From: Paenibacillus gyeongsangnamensis
GTDB lineage: Bacteria > Bacillota > Bacilli > Paenibacillales > NBRC-103111
DNA: 64,000 bases
Direction of reading: 5' to 3'
Assembly (NCBI RefSeq): GCF_027533625.1
Contig: NZ_JAQAGZ010000005.1
Span: 186,001 to 250,000, forward strand
Shown here: positions 19,598 through 28,982 of the stretch, one piece after another
Layout of the letters: the number at the start of each line of letters is the position of its first letter
Position numbering within the stretch: the first letter of the stretch is position 1
Program-made: the position numbers and the translations under genes
The notes under the pieces: model-generated
Told to the model about the DNA's origin: nothing
Databases searched by the model: none
The model's input: the letters and a program-made list of their open reading frames with translations, nothing else

Positions 19598-19954
19598 ATG
19601 ATGTACGACAAAGACACGATTTATGTGATCGGCGACGCGCAGGCTTCGGTCAATAATCCGATTACGCAGCAGTACAACGCGTTTTTTATCGGGCTGGTCG
19701 TGGATACGGCGAGCCATAAAATCATCGATGCCGGATGCTCCTCGACCATCCCGCTGACATCGGACTTTGTCCGCTCGATCTTTATCGGCCACAGTATGCA
19801 GCACCTCGAGTCCGTGGCGGCCGAGATTCGCCGGAGATATCACGGCTCCTCGCAGAAGGCGCTGATCGTAGCGTACAAGGACGCGCAAAAAAAATATAAA
19901 CTCGCACTAAGCGGCCGGGAAGAGCAGGGAAGCCCCTCTTCCGGCACGGTGTAG
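19598..19954 (+). CDS. DUF3870 family protein
   Basis: 118 residues from ATG 19598 (AAGGAG nine bases upstream; the adjacent ATG at 19601 is also in frame). The sequence DTIYVIGDAQASVNNPITQQYNAFFIGLVVD and SFVRSIFIGH-like segments fit DUF3870 (PF12986), small Firmicute proteins often encoded near metabolic regulators, without known function. The ORF is closed by a branched terminator and followed by two tandem 101-bp repeats. Confidence 0.75.
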   Translation: MMYDKDTIYVIGDAQASVNNPITQQYNAFFIGLVVDTASHKIIDAGCSSTIPLTSDFVRSIFIGHSMQHLESVAAEIRRRYHGSSQKALIVAYKDAQKKYKLALSGREEQGSPSSGTV

Positions 19955-19995
19955 CTGCTTTATTTATCGTATGGCTGGCCCATACCCCGTAAATA

Positions 19996-20055
19996 AAACC
20001 CAGCAGACGGTGATTTGGGATGAAGTGGTCCCGAAACTGTTTGCCGGGTTTTTTT
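19996..20055 (+). terminator. branched terminator after DUF3870 gene
   Basis: AACCCAGCA pairs with TGCCGGGTT (one mismatch) around a loop that itself contains GGGA/TCCC, and seven T follow at 20049-20055. Repeat copy 3 begins two bases after the T run. Confidence 0.75.
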
Positions 20056-20057
20056 GG

Positions 20058-20158
20058 TTGATTAGGATTTATAAGTTTTCGCAACTTATAGCTTCGCATC
20101 AACCTTGGTAAACGCGCTGGTCCTTGTAAGACAAGGACGGCGTAGCCGTTTATCCTGG
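20058..20158 (+). repeat. 101-bp palindromic repeat element, copy 3 (first of tandem pair)
   Basis: 101 bp, starting TTGATTAGGATTTATAAG and ending CCTGG. The first hairpin is ATAAGTT-TTCGC-AACTTAT; the second is canonical. It is separated from copy 4 by a single G at 20159. Confidence 0.94.
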
Positions 20159-20159
20159 G

Positions 20160-20260
20160 TTGATAAGAATTTATAAGTTTTCGCAACTTATAGCTTCGCA
20201 TCAACCTTGGTAAACGCGCTGGTCCTTATAAGACAAGGACGGCGTAGCCGTTTATCCTGG
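20160..20260 (+). repeat. 101-bp palindromic repeat element, copy 4 (second of tandem pair)
   Basis: 101 bp, nearly identical to copy 3, with TTGATAAGAATTTATAAG at its left end and one loop-side change in the second hairpin (CCTTATAAG instead of CCTTGTAAG). It ends 26 bp before the dppA start, with GGAGGA in between, so the tandem pair makes up almost all of the spacer upstream of the dpp operon. Confidence 0.94.
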
Positions 20261-20286
20261 TACCCAACAAGTTTGGAGGAAGAGGC

Positions 20287-21111
20287 ATGAAGTTGTATAT
20301 TTCTGTGGATATGGAAGGCATTACCGGGCTTGTGGACCCGACGTTCGTCGATTCCAGACAGCACAATTACCCACGCGGGCAGCACATCATGACGCAGGAA
20401 GCGAATCAGGTGATCGGCACCGCCTTCGACGAAGGGTGTACGGAAGTGATCGTCAACGACAGCCATTCCAAGATGAACAATTTACTGATCGAGAAGCTTC
20501 ATCCCGAGTCGCAGCTGATTTCGGGCGACGTGAAGCCCTTCTCCATGGTCCAAGGACTGGACGCCTCCTTCGGGGGAGCGGCTTTCCTCGGCTACCACAC
20601 GAGAGCGGCCCAGAAGGGCGTGCTAGGCCATACGATGATCTTCGCCGTGCGCGATATGTACATTTACGATACCGCGATCGGAGAGCTTGGCTTCAACGCT
20701 TACGTAGCGGGGCATTACGGCGTACCCGTGCTGCTCGTGGCGGGGGACGACGAGACGGCGGCCGAGGCGGAGGAGCTCATTCCGGGCGTCACGACGGCCG
20801 TTGTGAAAAAGCGCATATCGCGCACGGCGGCGCTGTGCCTGACCCCTGAGAAGAGCGGCGAGCTGCTTCGGAAGAAGACGAAGGAGGCGCTGGCAGGACG
20901 CAGCCGGGTGAAGCCGCTTGTTCCGCCTGACCGGCCGGTGCTGTCGATCGAATTCGCCAACTACGGGCAGGCGGAATGGGCCCATCTGATGCCGGGTACG
21001 ACGATTGAGGACCATAGCCCGGTCGTGAGGTTCCAGGCCAAGGACATTCTGGAAGCCTACCAAGCGATGCTGGTCATGACGGAGCTGGCGATGCGTACGG
21101 CATTCAGTTAA
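20287..21111 (+). CDS. dppA: D-aminopeptidase DppA (M55)
   Basis: 274 residues. The zinc ligands of the B. subtilis DppA decamer are all in place at the same numbers: Asp8 and Glu10 (SVDMEGI), His60 (NDSHSKM), His104 (GYHTRA), and a Glu near 133 (IGELG). The enzyme removes D-amino acids from short peptides such as D-Ala-D-Ala or D-Ala-Gly-Gly in the cytoplasm. It is the first gene of dppABCDE-ykfABC, in the same order as in B. subtilis. GGAGGA lies just before the ATG. No promoter is evident between the repeats and this start. Confidence 0.95.
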   Translation: MKLYISVDMEGITGLVDPTFVDSRQHNYPRGQHIMTQEANQVIGTAFDEGCTEVIVNDSHSKMNNLLIEKLHPESQLISGDVKPFSMVQGLDASFGGAAFLGYHTRAAQKGVLGHTMIFAVRDMYIYDTAIGELGFNAYVAGHYGVPVLLVAGDDETAAEAEELIPGVTTAVVKKRISRTAALCLTPEKSGELLRKKTKEALAGRSRVKPLVPPDRPVLSIEFANYGQAEWAHLMPGTTIEDHSPVVRFQAKDILEAYQAMLVMTELAMRTAFS

Positions 21112-21128
21112 AGGCGGGTGAGGCAGGC

Positions 21129-22061
21129 ATGGCACAATATATCGTTCGCAGACTCTTTTCCATGATCGTCACGCTATGGCTCATCATCACGATCACGTTC
21201 TTCCTGATGCATGCGGTACCCGGGTCGCCGTTTGAGAAGGACGGTCGCAATGCCAACCCGACCGCGGTTCAGAACATGATGGAGTTTTATCATCTCGATC
21301 AACCGTTGTCCGTGCAGTATGTGCTTTATCTAAAATCGCTGCTGACGCTCGACCTCGGCCCGTCCATCGGGCACTTCCCGGACAGCGTCAATTCCATGAT
21401 CGAGCGGGGGTTTCCCGTTTCGTTCCAGCTCGGGATGGTATCGATCCTGTTCGCCATCGTATCCGGGATCGCACTCGGGACGGTGGCCGCACTAAGGCAG
21501 AACCGGCTGATCGACTACTTCGCCATGATCTTCGCCGTCATCGGCATCGCGGTGCCTAACTTCATCGTAGCGACGATGCTGATCAAGTTCGTGGCGGTCG
21601 AGTGGAGGCTGCTGCCGGTAGCGACTTGGGGCAGCTGGAAGCACGTGATTCTGCCCGCGCTGGCGCTGTCGGCCGGACCGCTCGCGATCATCGCGAGGCT
21701 GACCCGGGCGAACATGCTGGAGGTGCTGACGGCGGACTACATCGAAACGGCGCGGGCCAAGGGCCTCTCGCCGTTCATGATCGTATTCAAGCACGCGCTC
21801 CGCAATGCGGTGCTGCCCGTCGTGACGCTGCTCGGTGCCCTCGTGGCCAACGTGCTGACGGGAAGCTTCGTCATCGAGAAGATTTTCGCCATACCGGGGA
21901 TGGGCAAATATTTCGTGGACGGCATCAACAACCGCGATTATGCGCTGATTATGGGGACGACCGTGTTCTACAGCGCGCTGCTCCTCTTCATGATGTTTCT
22001 TGTGGATATCGCCTACGGCTTCATCGACCCCCGCATCAAGCTGCACCGGAAGGAGGCATAA
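21129..22061 (+). CDS. dppB: dipeptide ABC transporter permease DppB
   Basis: 310 residues with six membrane helices, beginning IVRRLFSMIVTLWLIITITFF as in DppB/OppB proteins. The permease loop that contacts the ATPase is DYIETARAKGLSPFMIVFKHALRNA, and GSFVIEKIFAIPGMGKYFVDGI follows. Gaps to dppA (17 nt) and dppC (2 nt) are short, so it is part of the operon. It forms half of the channel for dipeptides and murein peptides. Confidence 0.95.
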   Translation: MAQYIVRRLFSMIVTLWLIITITFFLMHAVPGSPFEKDGRNANPTAVQNMMEFYHLDQPLSVQYVLYLKSLLTLDLGPSIGHFPDSVNSMIERGFPVSFQLGMVSILFAIVSGIALGTVAALRQNRLIDYFAMIFAVIGIAVPNFIVATMLIKFVAVEWRLLPVATWGSWKHVILPALALSAGPLAIIARLTRANMLEVLTADYIETARAKGLSPFMIVFKHALRNAVLPVVTLLGALVANVLTGSFVIEKIFAIPGMGKYFVDGINNRDYALIMGTTVFYSALLLFMMFLVDIAYGFIDPRIKLHRKEA

Positions 22062-22063
22062 TC

Positions 22064-22978
22064 ATGAACGTTCCGGATTCGTTATTCGTACCGATGGCGC
22101 ATAAAAGCACGGCGGAGGCCATCGTTCGCCCGCGGCTGTCGTTCTGGCAGGAGGCGTGGCTTCGCCTGTTGAAAAACAAGCTCGCCATGCTAGGGCTCAT
22201 CCTCATTATCGTTATCGCCGCACTTGCCGTCTTCGGCCCGCTGCTCACGGACCAAAGCTACTCCAAGCAATCGCTGCTCGACGGCAACCAGAAGCCTTCG
22301 GCCCTGCACTGGTTCGGCACGGACGAGCTGGGGCGCGACGTGTACGCCCGCATCCTGTACGGGGCGCGCATCTCGCTCTTCATCGGCCTGACGGCGGCAC
22401 TCATCGACTTCGCCATCGGCATCGTCTACGGCGGCATCGCAGGATATTTCGGCGGCCGGATCGATAATGTGATGATGCGGTTCGTCGATCTGCTGTACGG
22501 CATCCCTTATCTGTTGATTGTCATCCTGCTCATGGTGGTCATGGGCCCCGGGCTTCTGACCATCATCGTGGCCTTGAGCGCCACCGGCTGGATCGGCATG
22601 GCCCGCATCGTCCGCGGACAGGTGCTCAGCCTGAAGTCGTCCGAGTACGTACTCGCGGCGCGGACGCTGGGTGCCGGAGCGGGCTACATTATCCGCAAGC
22701 ATTTGCTGCCGAACGCGGTCGGGGTCATCATCGTTCAGGTGACGTTCTCCGTGCCGTCGGCGATCTTCGCCGAAGCGTTCCTCAGCTTCCTCGGCCTCGG
22801 TATTCAGCCGCCGCTCGCCAGCTGGGGCGTGATGGCGAACGACGCACTGCCGACGATCCTGTCCGGCCATTGGTGGCGGCTGTTCTATCCGGCATTCTTC
22901 ATCTCGATGACGATGCTGGCGTTCAACCTGGTAGGGGACGGCCTGCAGGACGCTTTTAACCCGAAACAGAGGAGGTAA
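22064..22978 (+). CDS. dppC: dipeptide ABC transporter permease DppC
   Basis: 304 residues from ATG 22064, preceded by AAGGAGG that overlaps the end of dppB; the open frame runs far upstream but only inside dppB. The N-terminal FWQEAWLRLLKNKLAMLGLI is the OppC_N domain, followed by DQSYSKQSLLDGNQKPS, HWFGTDELGRDVYARILYGAR and the EAA loop EYVLAARTLGAGAGYIIRKH. The C-terminus DGLQDAFNPKQRR is standard for DppC. It partners DppB. Confidence 0.95.
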   Translation: MNVPDSLFVPMAHKSTAEAIVRPRLSFWQEAWLRLLKNKLAMLGLILIIVIAALAVFGPLLTDQSYSKQSLLDGNQKPSALHWFGTDELGRDVYARILYGARISLFIGLTAALIDFAIGIVYGGIAGYFGGRIDNVMMRFVDLLYGIPYLLIVILLMVVMGPGLLTIIVALSATGWIGMARIVRGQVLSLKSSEYVLAARTLGAGAGYIIRKHLLPNAVGVIIVQVTFSVPSAIFAEAFLSFLGLGIQPPLASWGVMANDALPTILSGHWWRLFYPAFFISMTMLAFNLVGDGLQDAFNPKQRR

Positions 22979-22983
22979 CCGGC

Positions 22984-24030
<1,047 letters not shown>

Positions 24031-24064
24031 AAATCACGATTATCGATTAGGGGGAGAACTGTTC

Positions 24065-25705
24065 ATGAGAAAAGGTTACGCAATGCTGATCAGCTGCGCG
24101 CTGGTATTCGGAACGGCGCTGGCCGGATGCAGTAAAGATCCGGGTGCGGCGTCAGGCAATCAGAAGGAAGCCGCCAAAGAAACGAAGTCCAAGATCCTCC
24201 TCTACAACAACCTGAAAGAGCCGACCTCGCTCGATCCGCCGATCGGTTTCGATCAAGTGTCTTACGACATCGTGAACAACGCTTTTGAAGGGCTGACCAG
24301 GCTTGGCAAAAACCAAACCCCCGAGCCGGCGATGGCGAAGGAATGGAAGGTTACGCCGGACGGAAAGAAGTACACGTTTACGCTCCGGGACGGCATTAAA
24401 TGGTCGAACGGAGATCCGGTGAAGGCCGGCGACTTCGAGTACGCCTGGAAGCGGATGCTCGATCCGAAGACCGCGTCCGACGCAGCGTTCCTCGCTTATC
24501 CGATCGAAGGCGCGGAAGCGTTCAACTCCGGCAAAGGTCCGGCCGACGGGGTGAAGGTCAAGGCGCTGGACGACAAGACGCTGGAGGTGACCTTGGCCCA
24601 GCCGGCTTCCTGGCTGCTCGGCATGGTAGCGAATCCGGCGTTCTTCCCGGTGAACAAAGCGGCTGTGGACAAAAGCCCGAAGTGGGCCGGCGAAGCGGCG
24701 ACGATCGTCAGCAACGGGCCGTTCAAGGTGGCGGAATGGAAGCACGACAGCGAGCTGAAGCTCGTGAAGAACGACCAATATTGGGATGCCGCGAACGTGA
24801 AGCTGGACGGCGTGACGTATAAGATGGTCAACGATTCCAATACGGCTTACCAGCTGTTCTCCACCGGCGAGCTGCACAGCTCCAACACGACGGGAGCCGT
24901 TCCGGCCGATCTCAGCGACAAGCTGTTCGCCGAGAACAAGGTCAAGGTGGAAGACGGGGCGGGCACCGCATTTTACCGGTTCAACGTGAAAATGGCGCCG
25001 TTCAACAACGCCAACATCCGCAAGGCGTTCGTGGAGGCGGTGGACCGCCAGAAGCTGGTGGACCTCGTCCTGAAGCAGAAGCAAAAGCCGGCCGACGGCT
25101 ACGTCTCTCCGGGGCTCAAGGATCCGGCGGGCGGAGACTTCCGCAAAGCCGGCGGAAGCCTGATCAAGTTCGATCCGGCCGATGCGAAGAAGCTGCTGGA
25201 GAAGGGCTTGCAGGAAGCGGGCTACAAGACGCTGCCGGAAGTGACCTTGACGTATAACACGAACGATGTGAGCCAGCGGGTGGCCCAAGCGCTCCAAGCG
25301 ATGCTGAAGGACAACCTCGGCGTAGACGTGAAGCTGGCGAACAAGGAAGGCAAGGTGCTGACCGACGAGCAGAAGAAGCTGCAGCTGCAAATCTCCCGTT
25401 CTTCGTTCCTTCCGGATTTCGCCGACCCGATTAACTTCCTGGACGGCTTCCAGTCGACGAATCCGTTCAGCCGGACAGGCTGGGCGAATCCGCAGTACGA
25501 TAAATTGATCAAGGACGCATATAATGAACCGGATGAAGCCAAACGCTTCAAGATGATGCACGACGCCGAGAAGATTCTGATGGACGAAGCGCCGATTTTG
25601 CCGCTGTACTTCTACAATAACGTATATCTGCAAAGCGAAAAGGTGGACGGGATTGTCCGGCACGCCTTCGGTTTTCTCGACTTCAAGTGGGCGGATTTGA
25701 AATAA
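24065..25705 (+). CDS. dppE: dipeptide/oligopeptide-binding lipoprotein DppE
   Basis: 546 residues. The signal MRKGYAMLISCALVFGTALAGC has lipobox LAGC, so it is a membrane-anchored extracellular receptor. The body is a family-5 binding protein: EPTSLDPPIGFDQVSYDIVNNAFEGL, KYTFTLRDGIKWSNGDPV, DFEYAWKRMLDP, and a C-terminal NPQYDKLIKDAYNEPD. B. subtilis DppE binds murein tripeptides such as L-Ala-D-Glu-mDap. Its position between the Dpp permease genes and ykfA supports the same role here. Confidence 0.94.
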   Translation: MRKGYAMLISCALVFGTALAGCSKDPGAASGNQKEAAKETKSKILLYNNLKEPTSLDPPIGFDQVSYDIVNNAFEGLTRLGKNQTPEPAMAKEWKVTPDGKKYTFTLRDGIKWSNGDPVKAGDFEYAWKRMLDPKTASDAAFLAYPIEGAEAFNSGKGPADGVKVKALDDKTLEVTLAQPASWLLGMVANPAFFPVNKAAVDKSPKWAGEAATIVSNGPFKVAEWKHDSELKLVKNDQYWDAANVKLDGVTYKMVNDSNTAYQLFSTGELHSSNTTGAVPADLSDKLFAENKVKVEDGAGTAFYRFNVKMAPFNNANIRKAFVEAVDRQKLVDLVLKQKQKPADGYVSPGLKDPAGGDFRKAGGSLIKFDPADAKKLLEKGLQEAGYKTLPEVTLTYNTNDVSQRVAQALQAMLKDNLGVDVKLANKEGKVLTDEQKKLQLQISRSSFLPDFADPINFLDGFQSTNPFSRTGWANPQYDKLIKDAYNEPDEAKRFKMMHDAEKILMDEAPILPLYFYNNVYLQSEKVDGIVRHAFGFLDFKWADLK

Positions 25706-25851
25706 GAGCGAATGAATGGACGAGGGGTGTGCGCCGGGAGAAGGGGCCGCCCCTTGAGGAGATCCGGCGAAGAAGATAAGCGGCGGAGCGGGCGGAAGCG
25801 TTCCGGAGAGGCGTCGGACTTACAGGTTCCAACAGGGAAAGGGGCGTCAGA

Positions 25852-26784
25852 ATGAAAACGTTGGTGAAGCCTCCCAAGCTTCTCCCCGGCGATCTCGTGG
25901 GCATTACGGCTCCGGCCAGCTGGGTGGACCGGGACCAAGCAGCAGCAGCGGCGGCTTATCTGGAGCGGCTCGGATTCCGGGTGCGTTTCGGGCAGACGCT
26001 GACCAAGCAGTACGGCTATTTGGCCGGATCGGACGAGGAACGGGCAGGCGAGCTGAACGCGATGTTCGCCGATCCGGAGATCAAGGCGATCGTTTGCGCG
26101 CGGGGCGGGTACGGGACCGGGCGCATTGCCGACCTGCTCGACTACGGGCTGATCCGGGCGAACCCGAAGGTGTTCTGGGGCTACAGCGACATCACCTTCC
26201 TGCATGCGGCGATCGGCCGGTTCGCGGGATTGGTTACGTTCCACGGTCCGATGCTGGTGGATTTGACGCGGGAGGACTTGCTTCCGGTGACGGTGCAAAA
26301 TTTCGAGACGCTGCTTCGCCCCTCGGTGCTCCGTTATACGGAAGACATCACGCCGCTGCGGACGCTGGTCGAAGGGGAGGCGTACGGACCGCTGACCGGC
26401 GGGAACCTGACGCTGCTTGCGAGCACGATGGGAACGCCTTATGAGCTGGATACGGCGGGGAAAATCCTGTTCCTCGAAGACATCGACGAAGAGCCCTACC
26501 GGATCGACCGCATGCTGAACCAGCTGAGGCAGGCCGGGAAATTCGCCGATGCGGCAGGCATTATGGTCTGCGACTTCCATAATTGCGAGCCGAACAAGCG
26601 GAAGGTCTCGCTCACGCTGGAGCAGCTGCTGCAGGAATATATCGTTCCGGCAGGCAAACCGGCACTGTCGGGGTTCAAGATCGGCCACTGCTCCCCGAAC
26701 ATCGCCGTCCCGCTCGGTATCGAAGCCCGCATGAGCACGGCCGAAAAGCTGCTGGAATGCGTGGAGCCCGGCGTTGAGGGTTAA
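25852..26784 (+). CDS. ykfA: LD-carboxypeptidase (S66), YkfA type
   Basis: 310 residues, no signal peptide. The S66 serine peptidase family is shown by GDLVGITAPASW at the N-terminus, AIVCARGGYGTGRI, nucleophile Ser112 in FWGYSDITFLH, GPLTGGNLTLLASTMGTPYE, FLEDIDEEPYRIDRML with the catalytic Glu, and GHCSPN with the His. Family members (LdcA, MccF) cut L,D- or amide bonds in murein peptides. In B. subtilis ykfA sits at this spot after dppE, and the enzyme here should trim imported tetrapeptides. Confidence 0.92.
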   Translation: MKTLVKPPKLLPGDLVGITAPASWVDRDQAAAAAAYLERLGFRVRFGQTLTKQYGYLAGSDEERAGELNAMFADPEIKAIVCARGGYGTGRIADLLDYGLIRANPKVFWGYSDITFLHAAIGRFAGLVTFHGPMLVDLTREDLLPVTVQNFETLLRPSVLRYTEDITPLRTLVEGEAYGPLTGGNLTLLASTMGTPYELDTAGKILFLEDIDEEPYRIDRMLNQLRQAGKFADAAGIMVCDFHNCEPNKRKVSLTLEQLLQEYIVPAGKPALSGFKIGHCSPNIAVPLGIEARMSTAEKLLECVEPGVEG

Positions 26785-26868
26785 ATTTTTTGCGAAGCCG
26801 GATTGCTACATGAAGCGGCTGTCGCTTTCCCGGCACGGCAGCATAGAACGCCCAAGGAGGCAACAAGC

Positions 26869-27972
26869 ATGTTAATACGAAGCATAGAAGTCATGAGACA
26901 ATCCACTCCCTTGAAGAAGCCGTTCAAAACGGCGCTGCGCACCGTCGTTAACGCCGAATCGGTGCTCGTCCGCATTCAGGCGGACGACGGCCGCGTCGGC
27001 TGGGGAGAGGCTCCGGCGACGATCGTCATCACCGGAGACAGTCTCGACAGCATCCACTCGGCGATCGTGAATACGTTCACGCCGCTCCTGGTGGGTAAGA
27101 GTCTGCTTGCATACGAGCAGCTTCTGCAGGCCGTGCATCATTCGATGATCGGCAGCTCCAGCGCGAAGGCGGCGGTCGATATGGCGATATACGATCTTGT
27201 AGCCCAATACTGCGGTCTGCCGCTGTACCAATTCCTTGGCGGCTACAAGGACCGGATCGAGACGGACTTCACCGTCAGCGTCAATGCGCCGAAGGAAATG
27301 GGAGAGGACGCCCTCCGTTACGTCCAGGACGGGTTTAACGTGCTCAAGATCAAGGTCGGCAAGGACGACGCCCAGGAGGATATCGAGCGAATCAAGGAAA
27401 TCCGCAGCCGCGTCGGCAGTGCCGTCAAGATCCGGGTCGACGCCAATCAGGGCTGGCAAGTGAAGGATGCGGTCCGGGCCATCCGCCGTATGGAGGATCT
27501 GGGACTGGACATCGAACTGGTGGAGCAGCCGGTCAAAGCGCATGACATCGAAGGGCTGAAGGCCGTGACGGATGCGGTCGAGACGCCGGTTATGGCTGAC
27601 GAAAGCGTGTTCTCGCCGGCTCAGGCGTTCGAGGTGCTGAAGCGCCGCGCAGCCGATCTGATCAACATCAAGCTGATGAAATCCGGCGGCATTTATAAGG
27701 CCCAGATCATCAACCATATCGCCGAGGAGTTCGGCGTCGAGTGCATGGTGGGCAGCATGATCGAATCCCGCGTCGCCGTGACGGCCGCTGCGCATTTGGC
27801 CGCGAGCAAGAAGAACATTACGCGCTTCGACTTCGACGCTCCGCTCATGATGCGCAGCGATATCGTAGTCGGAGGGGTGCGGTACGACGGCCGGATCATG
27901 ACCTTCCCGGACGAGCCGGGTCTCGGGATTCGCGACGTGCTGCACAGCCGGACGATCGGAGTCGTCGGATGA
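26869..27972 (+). CDS. ykfB: L-Ala-D/L-Glu epimerase YkfB
   Basis: 367 residues from ATG 26869, which has AAGGAGG upstream. It is an enolase-superfamily enzyme of the muconate-lactonizing subgroup. The catalytic K-x-K is Lys160/Lys162 (VLKIKVG), the same numbers as B. subtilis YkfB. Metal ligands are in RVDANQGW, ELVEQP and MADESVFSP, and NIKLMKSGG carries the opposite-face Lys near 267. It racemises L-Ala-D-Glu to L-Ala-L-Glu so that ordinary peptidases can finish murein peptide breakdown. Its stop overlaps the ykfC start (ATGA). Confidence 0.95.
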   Translation: MLIRSIEVMRQSTPLKKPFKTALRTVVNAESVLVRIQADDGRVGWGEAPATIVITGDSLDSIHSAIVNTFTPLLVGKSLLAYEQLLQAVHHSMIGSSSAKAAVDMAIYDLVAQYCGLPLYQFLGGYKDRIETDFTVSVNAPKEMGEDALRYVQDGFNVLKIKVGKDDAQEDIERIKEIRSRVGSAVKIRVDANQGWQVKDAVRAIRRMEDLGLDIELVEQPVKAHDIEGLKAVTDAVETPVMADESVFSPAQAFEVLKRRAADLINIKLMKSGGIYKAQIINHIAEEFGVECMVGSMIESRVAVTAAAHLAASKKNITRFDFDAPLMMRSDIVVGGVRYDGRIMTFPDEPGLGIRDVLHSRTIGVVG

Positions 27973-28904
27973 TACAGCTGAAACGGATGATTGCCGCGGT
28001 ATCCGTTGCGACCGTATGGACGAAGCCGGAATCGCCGCGCCTGATGGATGAGCCTGCGCTGCGGCATCCGGCGGACCTGCGGGCATGGCTTGCGCACATG
28101 TCGGTAGCCGACAAGCTGGACTTATGCGAAGCGAACCGGGTTCAGACGCAAATCCTGTACGGGACCCTCGTTCTCGCGGAAGAGGAGCGGGACGGCTGGG
28201 TGAAGGTGCTGATCCCGGAGCAGGCGACGCGTAAGGAAGCAAGAGGCTATCCCGGCTGGGTGCCGCGCCGCCAGCTTATGCCGGAGCCTGAGGGGTGGCC
28301 GGCCACGGCGCTGCAGGCGAAAGTGGCGTCGGGAAGAGCTTGGCTGTACAGCGCCCCATCGGCCCCGATACCGCATCTTGAGCTCAGCTTCCTTACGGTG
28401 CTGCCTGTATTGGAAACAGGCGAGGAATGGGTCAAGGTACGGACTGCAGAGGGAAGCGGCTTCCTGCGGGCGGCGGATGTGCGTCTGACTGACGATCTTT
28501 CGGCTCCCGGGCCTGCCCCTGAGGGCGGCGTCGGGCAAGCGATCGTGAAGCAGGGAGAGGCCTTCCTCGGACTTCCGTACTTGTGGGGCGGGATGTCCTC
28601 CTTCGGCTACGACTGCTCCGGCTTCGCGTATTCGATGCACCGCGCCTTCGGCCTGTCGATTCCGCGGGACGCTTCGGATCAGGCCAGACATGGCAAGCCC
28701 GTGGAGAAGGACCGGCTGGAGCCGGGGGATCTGCTCTTTTTTGCCCACGAAGAAGGGAAAGGCGCGGTTCATCATGTCGGCATTTACGCCGGTAACGGCC
28801 GGATGCTTCACTCCCCCGAATCGGTTAAATCGATCGAGCTGATCGACTTAAGCGGCTATCGTCTGGCGGCCGAGCACTGCGCGTCGAGAAGGTACTGGGA
28901 ATAG
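27969..28904 (+). CDS. ykfC: NlpC/P60 gamma-D-glutamyl-diamino-acid endopeptidase YkfC
   Basis: 311 residues from ATG 27969, overlapping ykfB by four bases. Two N-terminal SH3-like domains (about 35-95 and 105-175) precede an NlpC/P60 domain with catalytic Cys216 (YDCSGFAYSMH), His268/269 (VHHVGIYAGNGRMLHS) and a polar third residue. No export signal is obvious, in keeping with the cytoplasmic role of B. subtilis YkfC, which cuts L-Ala-gamma-D-Glu from murein tripeptides. It is the last gene of the cluster; the gene after it is a radical SAM protein rather than the ATPase gene ykfD. Confidence 0.94.
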   Translation: MIQLKRMIAAVSVATVWTKPESPRLMDEPALRHPADLRAWLAHMSVADKLDLCEANRVQTQILYGTLVLAEEERDGWVKVLIPEQATRKEARGYPGWVPRRQLMPEPEGWPATALQAKVASGRAWLYSAPSAPIPHLELSFLTVLPVLETGEEWVKVRTAEGSGFLRAADVRLTDDLSAPGPAPEGGVGQAIVKQGEAFLGLPYLWGGMSSFGYDCSGFAYSMHRAFGLSIPRDASDQARHGKPVEKDRLEPGDLLFFAHEEGKGAVHHVGIYAGNGRMLHSPESVKSIELIDLSGYRLAAEHCASRRYWE

Positions 28905-28936
28905 ACACCGCTTTTTCTATGATCCCGTTCCCGTTA

Positions 28937-28945
28937 TGCTATAAT
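28937..28945 (+). promoter_or_regulatory. extended -10 promoter before radical SAM gene
   Basis: ATGCTATAAT carries a consensus -10 TATAAT at 28940-28945 with the upstream TG of an extended -10. It lies 38 bp before the radical SAM start, so that gene can be expressed separately from the dpp-ykf operon. No good -35 is visible. Confidence 0.6.
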
Positions 28946-28982
28946 AGGTTTCATAGAAACGGGCTGGAATGGGGAACGCATC

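Noticed and set aside
14345..20260. 101-bp repeats as integron attC sites
   Set aside because: They lack the GTTRRRY/RYYYAAC core sites, and no integrase or cassette-like ORF array accompanies them.
14345..20260. 101-bp repeats as tRNA or riboswitch
   Set aside because: The fold is two simple hairpins without cloverleaf or aptamer consensus, and the copies lie behind, not in front of, genes except for the dppA pair.
24152..25663. Long open frame (503 codons) on the minus strand opposite dppE
   Set aside because: dppE has a lipobox, a full binding-protein fold and a ribosome binding site; the antisense frame has Arg/Leu/His-rich composition, no family resemblance, and is a by-product of GC-rich codon use. 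The same applies to minus-strand frames at 48436-50100, 26872-28242 and 7510-8745.
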